From: Hyphomicrobium facile
Lineage (GTDB): Bacteria > Pseudomonadota > Alphaproteobacteria > Rhizobiales > Hyphomicrobiaceae
Length of the DNA: 64,000 nucleotides
Assembly: GCF_900116175.1 (NCBI RefSeq)
Contig: NZ_FPCH01000001.1
Location: 870,501-934,500, forward strand
Direction of reading: 5' to 3'
Shown here one piece after another: positions 18,606 through 28,031 of this stretch. A model generated the notes under the pieces. That model was not told where the DNA came from. It was given only the letters and a program-made list of their open reading frames with translations, and searched no databases. Positions within the stretch are counted from its first letter, which is position 1, and each line of letters opens with the position of its first letter. Both the position numbers and the translations under genes were made by a program.

Positions 18606-19406
18606 ATGCTTTTTACGCGCAATGTACTCGTTGTCAGCGCGGCACTCGTTCTCGGCAGTGCTCTGGGTGCGTCGGCTGCCGACCTCGGCGGCACCAGTCT
18701 CAAGGACGCTCCGATCATGGAGGCCATGCCGGCTGCGTCGGCTGGCTGGTACATCCGGGCCGACGGCGGATATAACTGGTTCACGACCCCTTCGGTGAGC
18801 TTCAGCGGCCGTGAGGTCGGAAACGCCAGCCAAGACGGCGCGTGGAGCGTCGGCGGCGGCATCGGCCGCTATTTCGGACGCGGTTTCCGTGGCGATATCA
18901 CGGTCGACCATATTTTCGATTCCACCTCCGAGTCCTCGCTTTATTATTCTCCGGGCAACCTCGTCGGCAATTCGAAGTTCGACTTGAGCAGCACCGTCGT
19001 CCTGGCCAACCTCTATTACGATTTCAACCGTGGTGGCCGCTTCATTCCGTACATCGGCGCCGGCATCGGTTATGCGCACAATTCGACGTCGTCAGGGACG
19101 TTCGAGCAGTGCGGTTGCACAACCGAATTTGATGGAAAGTCCACCAATAACTTCGCGGCAGCGGCAATGGCCGGTGTCTCCTGGCGCATCCGCGGCGGTC
19201 AGACGACCTACGTCAGCGGCATGAAGGACGAGCCGGTCGCGGTCAGCTCGGGCAACGCGCTCTACCTCGATTTTGGATATCGCTTCCTCTACCTCGGCAA
19301 AGCGGAAACGGCTTCGTTCGATGCAGACACTGTGACGTCTACTGAAAAATTAAAGGACATTACCGCTCACCAGCTTCGCGTCGGTCTTCGGTACGACCTG
19401 AACTGA
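18606..19406 (+). CDS. Outer membrane beta-barrel protein (Omp25-like)
   Basis: A 266-residue protein. Signal peptide about 1-24, ending ASAAD. The mature protein opens with a short disordered segment and then GWYIRADGGYNW, the start of an outer-membrane beta-barrel of the porin-like OMP type common in Hyphomicrobiales. NLYYDFNRGGRFIPYIGAGIGYA and a terminal HQLRVGLRYDLN strand are typical. A CGC motif (QCGCTTEF) in one extracellular loop could form a disulfide. ATG 18606 follows a purine-rich AGAAGGGAAG. Role probably structural; no transport function can be assigned. Confidence 0.88.
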   Translation: MLFTRNVLVVSAALVLGSALGASAADLGGTSLKDAPIMEAMPAASAGWYIRADGGYNWFTTPSVSFSGREVGNASQDGAWSVGGGIGRYFGRGFRGDITVDHIFDSTSESSLYYSPGNLVGNSKFDLSSTVVLANLYYDFNRGGRFIPYIGAGIGYAHNSTSSGTFEQCGCTTEFDGKSTNNFAAAAMAGVSWRIRGGQTTYVSGMKDEPVAVSSGNALYLDFGYRFLYLGKAETASFDADTVTSTEKLKDITAHQLRVGLRYDLN

Positions 19407-19451
19407 GCAATTGTCAGGGGCGCCTGTCGTGCGCGCCCCCCGAGAAGAATT

Positions 19452-19478
19452 GGAAACAGGGGCGTAGCGCCTGTTTCC
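19452..19478. other. Hairpin in the 3' region of the first omp gene
   Basis: GGAAACAG (19452-19459) pairs with CTGTTTCC (19471-19478), with a GCG/CGC extension inside. There is no T-run. Possibly an mRNA-stabilising structure. Confidence 0.4.
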
Positions 19479-19547
19479 GCCCGGAATGCCAAAGGTGTGG
19501 TTTGTTGTGCGTGTTTCGCGTTTGCGTGTCCTCCCCCGTGAAGCGTA

Positions 19548-19575
19548 GTGGGCTCCTCCTTCCCGAGGAGCCCAC
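19548..19575. other. Strong hairpin between the two omp genes
   Basis: GTGGGCTCCTC (19548-19558) pairs perfectly with GAGGAGCCCAC (19565-19575) around a 6-nt loop. No T-run on either strand, so it may act as a 3'-end protecting hairpin or a factor-assisted terminator. Confidence 0.5.
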
Positions 19576-19690
19576 GGACACCCAACCGAAACCGCTGTTC
19601 CCTCCTAGGGCTCGGTTAGCGCAAGCGTAGCGTTGAGCAGAGTCTTGAGTGGCGCGCATATGCATGCGTGCCGGATTTGAGGGATCGAAG

Positions 19691-20623
19691 ATGAAATCTG
19701 CGAAGACGTGGATCGCCACGTGTTTTCTGCTTGCCGCCAGTGCAGCGCCTGCAATGGCCGCGGACTGGGGCGGCGTCAAGGATATGGGCGGCGGGGTCGC
19801 GATACCCGTTCCGGCTCCCGTTCCCGTGCCGACATATGATGCGGACTCGGATTGGTATGTCGGGTTGACGTTCGGCGGGAACATCTCGCAAAGCGCGTCT
19901 GTCAAAGACACGGATGTCGATTATCTGGGCGATTCAACCCCCGGATACTTCGCGAAAGACAGCGGCGACCTGCCGATGTCGCCGATCTTCGGTTTGACGT
20001 TCGGCCGCTATTTGACACCGTCTCTGCGGGCCGAAGTCGCGATCGATTACACGCCCAACTATCAGATCTCCGATGATTACAGGCTGGGGTATCTCGCTAC
20101 GAACTCGGCGCCCAACACTACAATCGGCGGCATCGATACAAACACCTATTCCATTTCGCGAACCGACACGGTGAAACTTTCGCGAACGACCGGCCTCGTG
20201 AACCTGATCTACGATTTCAACACCGGAACCCGGTTTACTCCTTACATCGGCGGCGGCGGCGGCTTCTCCTGGAGAAGGCTGCAGAGGTCCTATTCGGAAT
20301 CGGCCACGTGTATTGGTGGGTCCAACTCCATAGATGGCCCGTATACGCCGCCTGCCTGCTCAGGCAATCCCTCGCTTCCAGCGGACTCTTCGACGGAGAA
20401 GGGTGCCACCAGCAAGAACCAGATCAATTTTGCTGCGGCCGTACAGGCGGGCGTCGCCACGAACCTCACCGAATCCATCATCTGGGACAACGGCTGGCAG
20501 ATGCTTTGGGAACAGGGCGCGATTTCGTCGATCGCTCCGTCGGCCTCGGGCGGGAATCAAATCGTTTACAAGGACGCCGTCCTGCAGCAGTTCCGGTCCG
20601 GCATCCGTATCAAGTTCGATTAG
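19691..20623 (+). CDS. Outer membrane beta-barrel protein, second of a pair
   Basis: A 310-residue protein. Signal peptide about 1-24, ending PAMAAD. A Pro/Val-rich stretch (VPAPVPVP) precedes DWYVGLTFGGNIS, the first barrel strand. NLIYDFNTGTRFTPYIGGGGGFSW parallels the YDFN/PYIG element in the preceding gene, so the two are distant paralogues. The protein ends with an aromatic strand, SGIRIKFD. A loop with ATCIGG and PPACSG could be disulfide-bonded. ATG 19691 follows GGGATCGAAG. It is followed directly by a rho-independent terminator. Confidence 0.87.
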   Translation: MKSAKTWIATCFLLAASAAPAMAADWGGVKDMGGGVAIPVPAPVPVPTYDADSDWYVGLTFGGNISQSASVKDTDVDYLGDSTPGYFAKDSGDLPMSPIFGLTFGRYLTPSLRAEVAIDYTPNYQISDDYRLGYLATNSAPNTTIGGIDTNTYSISRTDTVKLSRTTGLVNLIYDFNTGTRFTPYIGGGGGFSWRRLQRSYSESATCIGGSNSIDGPYTPPACSGNPSLPADSSTEKGATSKNQINFAAAVQAGVATNLTESIIWDNGWQMLWEQGAISSIAPSASGGNQIVYKDAVLQQFRSGIRIKFD

Positions 20624-20653
20624 AACGTGCACCCCAAGTGTTGCTTGGTGCCG

Positions 20654-20685
20654 AAAGGCGGTCGTTCGCGACCGCCTTTTTTCTT
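20654..20685 (+). terminator. Rho-independent terminator after the second omp gene
   Basis: AAAGGCGGTCG (20654-20664) pairs with CGACCGCCTTT (20669-20679) across a TTCG tetraloop, followed by more T. A textbook terminator. Confidence 0.95.
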
Positions 20686-20712
20686 TTGCGGCCTTCGTGC
20701 TAAGAGCCCCCG

Positions 20713-21885
20713 ATGCCCGAACTCAAAAAGCCACAGAGCAAACCGCGAAGACCATTCTTTTCGTCCGGCCCGTGCGTCAAGCGCCCCGGGTGGCGGCCGG
20801 ATGCATTGGAGGGCGCGCTCGTCGGGCGTTCGCATCGCTCTGCCGATGGGCGCGAGAGACTGAAGCTCGCCGTCGACCGGACGCGGGACATTCTCAGCCT
20901 GCCGCCTGGTTATGAGGTCGCGATCGTTCCAGGTTCCGACACCGGCGCGTTCGAGCTCGCGATGTGGAATCTTCTGGGCGAACGCGGCGCCGATGTGCTG
21001 GCGTGGGACGTGTTCGGCCGCAATTGGCTGCGCGACGTGTTCGGCGAGTTGAAGCTTCCCGATGTGCGTGCGTTCGAAGGCAATCCTGGGTATCTTCCCG
21101 ATCTCAGCGTTGTGGATTTTTCGCGCGACGTGCTCTTCACCTGGAACGGCACGACGACGGGCGTGAAGGTGCCGGACGGCAATTGGATCCCCGATGACCG
21201 CGCCGGCCTCGTGTTTTGCGATGCAACGTCGGCGCTATTTGCGGAAGACGTCGACGTCGGCAAAATCGACGTGCTGACCTTTTCGTGGCAGAAGGCGCTT
21301 GGCGGAGAGGGTGCGCATGGCATGCTCATCCTGTCGCCCCGCGCGCTCGACCGCCTCGTTTCCTATCGTCCGGCCTGGCCCATACCGAAGCTTTTCCGGC
21401 TGACGAACCATGACGGGATTCTTTGGGACGTCTTCCAGGGCGTGACGATTAATACGCCGTCGATGCTGTGCGTCGAAGATTATCTCGATGCGCTCGCGTG
21501 GGCCGAAGGGCTTGGGGGGATCGCCGGAACGACCGCGCGGAGCAAAGCCAGTTCTTCGGTGCTTTACGATTGGATCGACCGGACGCCCTGGGTCGCGGCC
21601 CTCGCCGCCGATCCGCGGACGCGCTCGCATACCTCCGTCGCGATGCGATTTGCCGAGACCGCGCTTGCCGAGGCTTCGGAGGACGTGCGGCTCGATGTCA
21701 TGCGCGATATGGTGCGACTGCTCGAGGACGAGGCGGCGGCCTTCGATATCGCCGCTTATCGGGGAATGCCGCCGGGGCTCAGGATCTGGTGCGGCACTAC
21801 GGTCGAGACCGACGATATCGCCGCACTTCTTCCGTGGCTCGATTGGGCGTATGCGAAAGTTCGCGCGGGGGCGCTCTCGGCCTGA
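20713..21885 (+). CDS. serC: Phosphoserine aminotransferase SerC
   Basis: A 390-residue PLP enzyme of the alphaproteobacterial/archaeal-type SerC class. FFSSGPCVKRPGW opens the fold; VPGSDTGAFELAMWNLLG and FTWNGTTTGVKVP are conserved substrate and cofactor elements. Lys194 in FSWQKALGGEGAHG is the PLP Schiff-base lysine. It converts 3-phosphohydroxypyruvate and glutamate to phosphoserine. In many relatives serA follows; here the next gene is the MuiA-family protein. ATG 20713 lies just after the omp terminator, so it should have its own promoter. Confidence 0.95.
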   Translation: MPELKKPQSKPRRPFFSSGPCVKRPGWRPDALEGALVGRSHRSADGRERLKLAVDRTRDILSLPPGYEVAIVPGSDTGAFELAMWNLLGERGADVLAWDVFGRNWLRDVFGELKLPDVRAFEGNPGYLPDLSVVDFSRDVLFTWNGTTTGVKVPDGNWIPDDRAGLVFCDATSALFAEDVDVGKIDVLTFSWQKALGGEGAHGMLILSPRALDRLVSYRPAWPIPKLFRLTNHDGILWDVFQGVTINTPSMLCVEDYLDALAWAEGLGGIAGTTARSKASSSVLYDWIDRTPWVAALAADPRTRSHTSVAMRFAETALAEASEDVRLDVMRDMVRLLEDEAAAFDIAAYRGMPPGLRIWCGTTVETDDIAALLPWLDWAYAKVRAGALSA

Positions 21886-22037
21886 TTTCCCTGGAACCCT
21901 CCGCGTATTCTGGTTAACTCCGGCCCTGTCAATGCCTTTTTATCGCGCTTTGCATCGGCCATAATCGGCCGGGGTCGCACCTCGCCGAGGGCGGTTCATC
22001 CGGGCATCGTTATCAAACAACCAAGGGTCACAGCGAG

Positions 22038-23726
22038 ATGCGTTTTGTCTTTGCGGCAGCTTTCATGGCCGCCACGCCGTTGAGCGCGCTTGCGGCCGAC
22101 GTCCCGGCGACGTCGGTGGTCGATGACGTCACGGTGTACCTGTCGGGTGCCGAGGTCACGCGCATCGTCAAGGTGCACATCGACAGGGGCGAGCATACGA
22201 TCGTCATCGGCGACGTGCCCGCGCGTGCGGTGCCGGGTTCCGTGCGCGTCGAAGGCAAGGCGACGGGCAAGCTCGACATCGGCTCGGTCGATACGGCGAG
22301 GAAACTTCTGCAGCGTGCCGAGAGCGAAGCCGCCGACAAGCAGCGCAAGATTTTAGAAGACTCGATCCAGGCGCTCAAAGATCAGAAGACGACTGTCGAC
22401 GCGCAGGCTCAGGCCGCAAAGACGCAAAAGAAGCTCATCGCCAATCTCGCGCAACTTCCGGCGCGTTCTTCCTCGCAACCCGCACCGGCGGCGACGCCGC
22501 TCGAAGACTGGCCGAAAGTTCTGGCGCTCATTGCGCAAGCGACAGGTGACGCGAGCAAGCTCGCACTCGATGCCGAGCAGAAAATTCGTGAGATCGACCG
22601 GCAGATTTCCGACGCCGAGAAGCAGCTGGCGGCATTGGCGCCTGCACGGACAGAACAGACCGAAGTGCGCGTTCACGTCGTTGCGCAAACGCCTCTCGAA
22701 GCAGATTTGAGCGTTCGCTATCAGGTGCCGGATGCGCATTGGGCGCCCCTTTACGATGCGCGGCTCGTGACGGGTTCGAAAACGGAACCGCCGAAACTAT
22801 CTCTCGACCGGCGCGCCGCGATTACGCAGAGTTCGGGAGAAAATTGGGACAACGTTTCGCTGAAACTTTCGACATCGCGGCCGAGCGACAGTTCGTCGGC
22901 GCCGTACCTCGAAACGCAATTCGTGGATTTCGAACAGGCACCGAAACCGGTGGCTGCTGCTGCGCCTCCTCCTTTTCCTGAGCAGCGGCTGATGGCGAAG
23001 CACCGCAATATCGCTGCGGCGGACGCACTCGGCGGCGAGCTTGCGGAGGCGGCGCCCGAGGCCGTCAGTGTAGAAGAAACCGTCGCGCAGTTGCAAAGCG
23101 CGCCGTTCGAGGCGACGTTCGAGGTTCCCGGGCGGGCGAGCGTCGCTGGAACCGGTGAAGCCAAGCGCGTGCTTCTCGCGTCGGAGGCGATCGAGCCGGC
23201 GTTGAGCTGCCGCGCCGTGCCAAAGGTCGATACCAGCGCCTACCTTTACGCGAAGCTGAAGCTCGCCAAGGGCACGCCCCTGTTGCCCGGCACGGTTTAT
23301 CTGTTCCGCGACGGCACGTTTGTCGGCACCGGCGATTTGCCCCTTCTCAGTCCGGGCAGCGAACATGATCTCGGCTTCGGCATCGACGACCAGGTGAAGA
23401 TCAAGCATGCGGTGCTGGAAGAGAAGCGCGGCGAGACCGGGCTCATTTCGACATCGCACATCGATAGCCGGAACTTCCGGGTCAATGTAAAGAACATGCA
23501 CGAGCGGGCGATGGACGTGACCATTCTCGACCGTATTCCCGTCGCGCAGAACGAAGAGATCAAGGTCGATCTTACGGGCCGGGTTTCGCCCACGATGCAG
23601 AATGTCGACGACAAGCGCGGTATCATCGCGTTCCAGGCGAAGCTCGAGCCGGACGAGGAAAAAATTCTGGAGTACGGCTATCGCGTGTCCTGGCCGGCGG
23701 CGAAGTCGATCACCTACGGCCCCTGA
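22038..23726 (+). CDS. MuiA-family protein (DUF4139/DUF4140), exported
   Basis: A 562-residue protein with a signal peptide (about 1-20, LSALAAD). The N-terminal part (VVDDVTVYLSGAEVTRIVKVHI) matches the DUF4140 domain, a long coiled coil follows (about 95-215), and the C-terminal half (YQVPDAHWAPLYDARLV, SGENWDNVSLKLSTSRP, RNFRVNVKNMHERAMDVTILD) matches DUF4139. Proteins of this type are annotated as mucoidy-inhibitor MuiA-like; no biochemical activity is established. It stands alone between serC and purA, on the same strand, with 150 bp upstream. Confidence 0.85.
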   Translation: MRFVFAAAFMAATPLSALAADVPATSVVDDVTVYLSGAEVTRIVKVHIDRGEHTIVIGDVPARAVPGSVRVEGKATGKLDIGSVDTARKLLQRAESEAADKQRKILEDSIQALKDQKTTVDAQAQAAKTQKKLIANLAQLPARSSSQPAPAATPLEDWPKVLALIAQATGDASKLALDAEQKIREIDRQISDAEKQLAALAPARTEQTEVRVHVVAQTPLEADLSVRYQVPDAHWAPLYDARLVTGSKTEPPKLSLDRRAAITQSSGENWDNVSLKLSTSRPSDSSSAPYLETQFVDFEQAPKPVAAAAPPPFPEQRLMAKHRNIAAADALGGELAEAAPEAVSVEETVAQLQSAPFEATFEVPGRASVAGTGEAKRVLLASEAIEPALSCRAVPKVDTSAYLYAKLKLAKGTPLLPGTVYLFRDGTFVGTGDLPLLSPGSEHDLGFGIDDQVKIKHAVLEEKRGETGLISTSHIDSRNFRVNVKNMHERAMDVTILDRIPVAQNEEIKVDLTGRVSPTMQNVDDKRGIIAFQAKLEPDEEKILEYGYRVSWPAAKSITYGP

Positions 23727-23824
23727 GGCTGCAGGGCAAATCTTGAGTTTAAGCTAGCGGACTTGCCGCGGGGCCCTGGCCGATGCCGGGGCCAAATCAT
23801 GAGAAGGTGAGAAGGTTCAAGTTA

Positions 23825-25114
23825 ATGGCAAACGTCGTGGTGGTCGGAGCCCAATGGGGAGACGAGGGCAAAGGCAAGATCGTTGATTGGCTGTCGGAGC
23901 GTGCCGACGTCGTGGTTCGTTTCCAAGGCGGTCATAACGCCGGGCACACGCTCGTCATCGGCGGCAAGACATTCAAGCTCTCGCTGTTGCCTTCGGGTGT
24001 CGTACGGCCGGACAAGCTTTCGGTTATCGGCAACGGCGTTGTCGTCGATCCGTGGGCGCTGACGGATGAGATCGCGCGGCTGACGCAGCAGGGCATCAAG
24101 ATCACGCCGGAAAATCTGCGCATCGCCGAGAATGCGACGCTCATTCTTCCTTTGCACCGCGAGCTCGATGTCGTTCGCGAGGCGGCGGCCGGCACGGAGA
24201 AAATCGGCACCACAGGGCGCGGCATCGGCCCCGCCTACGAAGACAAGGTTGGCCGCCGTGCGATCCGCCTGCAGGATCTCGCGTCGCCCGCGACGCTTGG
24301 AGCAAAGATCGACCGGGCGCTCGCTCATCATAACGCGCTTCGCCGCGGCCTCGGCCAGCCCGAAGTCGTCAAGGACGAACTCATGGCGGAGCTGATCGCC
24401 ATTGCGCCGAAAGTTCTGCCGTACTCTGACGTATCGTGGGAGTTGCTCGATCAGGCACGGCGGCAGGGCAAGCGCATCCTGTTCGAGGGCGCACAGGGGG
24501 CGCTGCTCGACGTCGATCACGGGACTTATCCTTTCGTCACGTCATCGAACACGGTTGCGGCGCAAGCGGCGACGGGCTCCGGCATCGGTCCGGGTCACGT
24601 CGGTTACGTGCTCGGGATCGCCAAGGCTTACACGACGCGCGTCGGGTCGGGTCCGTTCCCTACCGAGCTTCTGGACGCGGTCGGTGAAAAGATTGGCGAG
24701 CGCGGGCGCGAGTTCGGCACCGTCACGGGGCGCAAGCGGCGCTGCGGTTGGTTCGACAGCGTGCTCGTGCGTCAGGTGGCGAAGGTTTCGGGCATCGACG
24801 GCATTGCGTTGACCAAGCTCGACGTTCTCGACGGTTTCGAGACGATCCGCATCTGCGTCGGCTATAAGCTCAACGGTGAGCGTATCGATCGCCTGCCGGC
24901 GAGTTCATCGGCGCAGGCTATCGTCGAGCCGATCTATGAGGATTTCGAGGGTTGGTCGCAATCGACGCAAGGCGCGCGGCGGTGGGCCGATCTTCCGGCG
25001 CAGGCCGTGAAGTACGTTCGCCGCGTCGAGGAGCTGATCGAATGCCCGGTCACGCTGCTGTCTACGAGCCCGGAGCGTGACGACACGATCCTGATGAAGG
25101 ATCCTTTCGTCTGA
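23825..25114 (+). CDS. purA: Adenylosuccinate synthetase PurA
   Basis: A 429-residue protein. [16 protein letters not shown] (residues 8-23) is the GTP-binding and catalytic signature, including the catalytic Asp; [43 protein letters not shown] and [11 protein letters not shown] are further family blocks. It makes adenylosuccinate from IMP and aspartate with GTP in AMP synthesis. ATG 23825 starts the conserved [12 protein letters not shown]; the upstream ATG in frame adds 14 unconserved residues. Confidence 0.98.
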   Translation: MANVVVVGAQWGDEGKGKIVDWLSERADVVVRFQGGHNAGHTLVIGGKTFKLSLLPSGVVRPDKLSVIGNGVVVDPWALTDEIARLTQQGIKITPENLRIAENATLILPLHRELDVVREAAAGTEKIGTTGRGIGPAYEDKVGRRAIRLQDLASPATLGAKIDRALAHHNALRRGLGQPEVVKDELMAELIAIAPKVLPYSDVSWELLDQARRQGKRILFEGAQGALLDVDHGTYPFVTSSNTVAAQAATGSGIGPGHVGYVLGIAKAYTTRVGSGPFPTELLDAVGEKIGERGREFGTVTGRKRRCGWFDSVLVRQVAKVSGIDGIALTKLDVLDGFETIRICVGYKLNGERIDRLPASSSAQAIVEPIYEDFEGWSQSTQGARRWADLPAQAVKYVRRVEELIECPVTLLSTSPERDDTILMKDPFV

Positions 25115-25185
25115 GGCTGAGAGGCGAGGTGAGGAGCCTAGGGCATCGGGGCCTAGGTTCGACGGTCGAGGGTTAGGGGACTGCA

Positions 25186-25983
25186 GTGTTTTTCATTGCA
25201 TCGAAGATCATCTTCTTCTGCATCCAGCCTTCGAGCCTCGCGTTCCTGGCGCTCGCCGGCGGGGTCCTTTTTCTTCAATTCAAGCGTCCGAAGCCGGGCG
25301 CGTTTTTGCTGTCTCTCGGCTTTGGGATCATCGTTCTCTTTGGCATCCTGCCCGGCGGGAATATTCTTATCCTGCCCTTGGAGCAGCGATTTCAGCCGCG
25401 GGTGATGGATGTCCCGCAGGAGAAGATCAGCGGCATCATTCTCTTGGGTGGTTTTGAAGACGGCGCGCTCACAGACAGCCGAGGCGGCTTGGCGCTGAAT
25501 GAGGCCGCGGAACGGTTGATCGAGACGGTGCGCCTCGCTCACGCGCTTCCCGATGCGAAGGTGATCTTCACGGGAGGCAGCGGATCTCTGTTCGGCGGCG
25601 AGGGCATTGGCTCCGTCATCGCCAAGTACATCATCGATACCGGCATCGAGCCAAGCCGCATCGTTGTCGAGAACAACTCGCGGAATACGTACGAAAACGC
25701 GATGTTCACGAAGGCGCTCGTCAATCCCCAACCATCCGATAAGTGGCTTCTCGTCACGTCGGCTTTCCATATGCCGCGTTCGGTCGGGGTTTTTCGGAAG
25801 GCCGGATTCGATGTCGTGCCTTATCCGGTGGATTTCCGGACGCGCGGCAGGTCGGATGCCGTTCGCCCATTCGACAGTATTTCCGCTGGATTGACGCTCA
25901 CAGATCTTGCGGCCAAAGAGTGGATTGGATTGCTCGCGTATTGGGCGTCGGGGCGAAGCGCGTCCCTCTTTCCTGGGCCTTGA
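25186..25983 (+). CDS. YdcF-like membrane protein (DUF218)
   Basis: A 265-residue protein. Two N-terminal hydrophobic segments (about 8-30 and 38-58) precede a DUF218 domain: GIILLGGFEDGALT, VIFTGGSGSLFGGEG, SRIVVENNSRNTYENA and LVTSAFHMPRSVGVFRKAGF. The conserved ENxSxNTxEN and TSAFHMPR motifs match the ElyC/SanA/YdcF superfamily, linked in other bacteria to envelope polysaccharide metabolism. GTG 25186 has AGGGGA 5 nt upstream. Confidence 0.9.
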   Translation: MFFIASKIIFFCIQPSSLAFLALAGGVLFLQFKRPKPGAFLLSLGFGIIVLFGILPGGNILILPLEQRFQPRVMDVPQEKISGIILLGGFEDGALTDSRGGLALNEAAERLIETVRLAHALPDAKVIFTGGSGSLFGGEGIGSVIAKYIIDTGIEPSRIVVENNSRNTYENAMFTKALVNPQPSDKWLLVTSAFHMPRSVGVFRKAGFDVVPYPVDFRTRGRSDAVRPFDSISAGLTLTDLAAKEWIGLLAYWASGRSASLFPGP

Positions 25984-26207
25984 TCGAGCGCGATCGCAAG
26001 CTGCGGATCTTGGACGCCGGACAGTTGTTTTCTTCCGCTTAACGGTAGACCGGGTGACCTTTCGCAAAAAGGATCTGATCTGGAACCTGAATTGACACGA
26101 CAGGTTGTGGCACTCAAAGGGTGCCGTTGCGCAGTGAGTGTGAATTTTCGCGGCTTACGCGTTCTTCTTTTCGGCACCGGCCACGCCCAATATTTGGGGA
26201 TACGCCG

Positions 26208-28031
26208 ATGCACAATTTCAAGCAGTACAAGTTATTATTTTTTAGCTTGCCGCTTTTTGCAATTTGTTCGCTTCCCGCATTCGCTCAAACTTTAGCCCAG
26301 CAAAACATATCGCCACCCAAAGCTCCGGCCTTTGCGACAGCAGGCGGAAACGAGTGGCAGATGCCGGGCGCCAACACCGGTTTGACACGCTACAGCTCGC
26401 TCGACGACATCAACACCGAGAACGTATCGAAGCTTCAACCGACGTTTACCTTCTCGATGGGTGTGGACCGTGGTGAAGAATCGGCGCCGATCGTCATCGG
26501 CAGCACGCTTTACGTCGTCACTCCCTATCCGAACATCATCTATGCGCTCGATCTCTCGAAGCCCGGCGCGCCGCTCAAATGGAAATATGAGCCGCATCCA
26601 CTCGCCGCTTCGCAGGGCGTCGCGTGTTGCGACGTCGTCAATCGCGGCCTGTCTTTCGCCAATGGCCGGCTCTTCCTGAACACGCTGGACGGCAATACCG
26701 TCGCTGTCGATGCCAACACGGGCGCCGAGATATGGCGCACACAGATGGGCAACATCAACCAGGGCGAGACGATGACGATGGCGCCGCTCGTCGCCAAGGA
26801 CAAAGTCATCGTCGGCGACTCCGGGGGCGAGATGGGCGTACGCGGCTGGATCGCGGCGCTCGATCAGGGCTCGGGAAAGGTTTTGTGGAAAGCTTTCAGC
26901 ACCGGTCCCGACAAGGATGTTTTGATCGGAGCGGGTTTCAATTCGTTCTATCCGCAATTCCAGGGCAAGGATCTCGGCGTCGCGACGTGGCCGCCCGGTA
27001 TGTGGGAGCAAGGCGGCGGCACCGTCTGGGGTTGGGTTTCCTACGATCCCGAACTCAACATGATCTATTACGGCACGTCCAATCCGGGCCCGTGGAATTC
27101 GTCGATGCGTCCAGGAGACAATCTCTGGACTGCCGGGATTTTTGCACGCGATGCCGATACGGGGCAGGCGCGCTGGTTTTATCAGCTCAGCCCGCACGAC
27201 GTCTCGGACTATGACGCGGTCAACGAATGCATCCTTCTGGATATGAATTGGAACGGCAAGGAGCGAAAGGTCCTCGTTCATCCGGACCGCAATGGCTACG
27301 TCTACATCATCGATCGTGAGAAGGGAGAAGTTCTGGCGGCAACTCCGTTCGTGCCGATCACCAGTAGCCAAACCGTCGACATGATGTCGGGCCGCTTGAT
27401 TTATAATCAGGCTAAGGTGCCGAAGGTCGATCAGGAAACGAAGGATGTCTGCCCCGCGCCGCCTGGCGGCAAGGATTGGCAGCCGTCGTCATTCTCGGAG
27501 CAGACCGGCCTTCTCTATATTCCGCACAATAATCTTTGCATGGATATTACCGAGAGAGACGTCGGCTATATCGCGGCCACGCCTTACGTCGGCGCCGACG
27601 TACACATGAAGGCCGGTCCCGGCGGTCACCGCGGCGAGATGACGGCGTGGGACGTTCAGGCGGGTAAGGCGGTCTGGAAAATCAACGAGTCATTTCCGGT
27701 GTGGAGCGGCGCGCTCGCGACTGCAGGCGGCGTCGTCTTCTATGGAACGATGGAAGGTTGGTTCAAAGCCGTCGATGCGAAGACCGGCGCTGTCCTCTGG
27801 CAGTACAAGACGGGATCCGGCATCATCGGTCAGCCGACGACGTGGCGGGGGCCCGACGGCAAGCAATATGTCTCCATTCTATCGGGTGTCGGCGGCTGGG
27901 CCGGAGCGATCGTCGCCGGCGGATTGGATAAGCGCGATGGCACCGCCGCGCTCGGCTTCGTCAATGCCGTGAAAGATCTTCCTGAGCATACGACTAAGGG
28001 AGGGTCGCTCTATGTCTTCTCGGTTCAATAG
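26208..28031 (+). CDS. xoxF: Lanthanide-dependent methanol dehydrogenase XoxF (PQQ)
   Basis: A 607-residue periplasmic quinoprotein with a signal peptide ending PAFAQ. The propeller W-motifs are present. Cys140-Cys141 (VACCDVVNRGLSF) form the ring disulfide over PQQ. SGGEMGVRGW carries the metal-binding Glu and NPGPWNSSMRPGDN the Asn. PHDVSDYDAVNE (329-340) holds catalytic Asp334 and an extra Asp336; this second Asp is the diagnostic lanthanide ligand that calcium-type MxaF lacks (Ala there). It oxidises methanol, passing electrons to the cytochrome xoxG. ATG 26208 follows GGGGA (26196-26200). The XoxF clade is not assignable by eye. Confidence 0.95.
   Translation: MHNFKQYKLLFFSLPLFAICSLPAFAQTLAQQNISPPKAPAFATAGGNEWQMPGANTGLTRYSSLDDINTENVSKLQPTFTFSMGVDRGEESAPIVIGSTLYVVTPYPNIIYALDLSKPGAPLKWKYEPHPLAASQGVACCDVVNRGLSFANGRLFLNTLDGNTVAVDANTGAEIWRTQMGNINQGETMTMAPLVAKDKVIVGDSGGEMGVRGWIAALDQGSGKVLWKAFSTGPDKDVLIGAGFNSFYPQFQGKDLGVATWPPGMWEQGGGTVWGWVSYDPELNMIYYGTSNPGPWNSSMRPGDNLWTAGIFARDADTGQARWFYQLSPHDVSDYDAVNECILLDMNWNGKERKVLVHPDRNGYVYIIDREKGEVLAATPFVPITSSQTVDMMSGRLIYNQAKVPKVDQETKDVCPAPPGGKDWQPSSFSEQTGLLYIPHNNLCMDITERDVGYIAATPYVGADVHMKAGPGGHRGEMTAWDVQAGKAVWKINESFPVWSGALATAGGVVFYGTMEGWFKAVDAKTGAVLWQYKTGSGIIGQPTTWRGPDGKQYVSILSGVGGWAGAIVAGGLDKRDGTAALGFVNAVKDLPEHTTKGGSLYVFSVQ

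Noticed and set aside
26092-26120. TTGACA upstream of xoxF as a promoter
   Set aside because: The -35-like box has no acceptable -10 at 16-18 bp; not enough to call.
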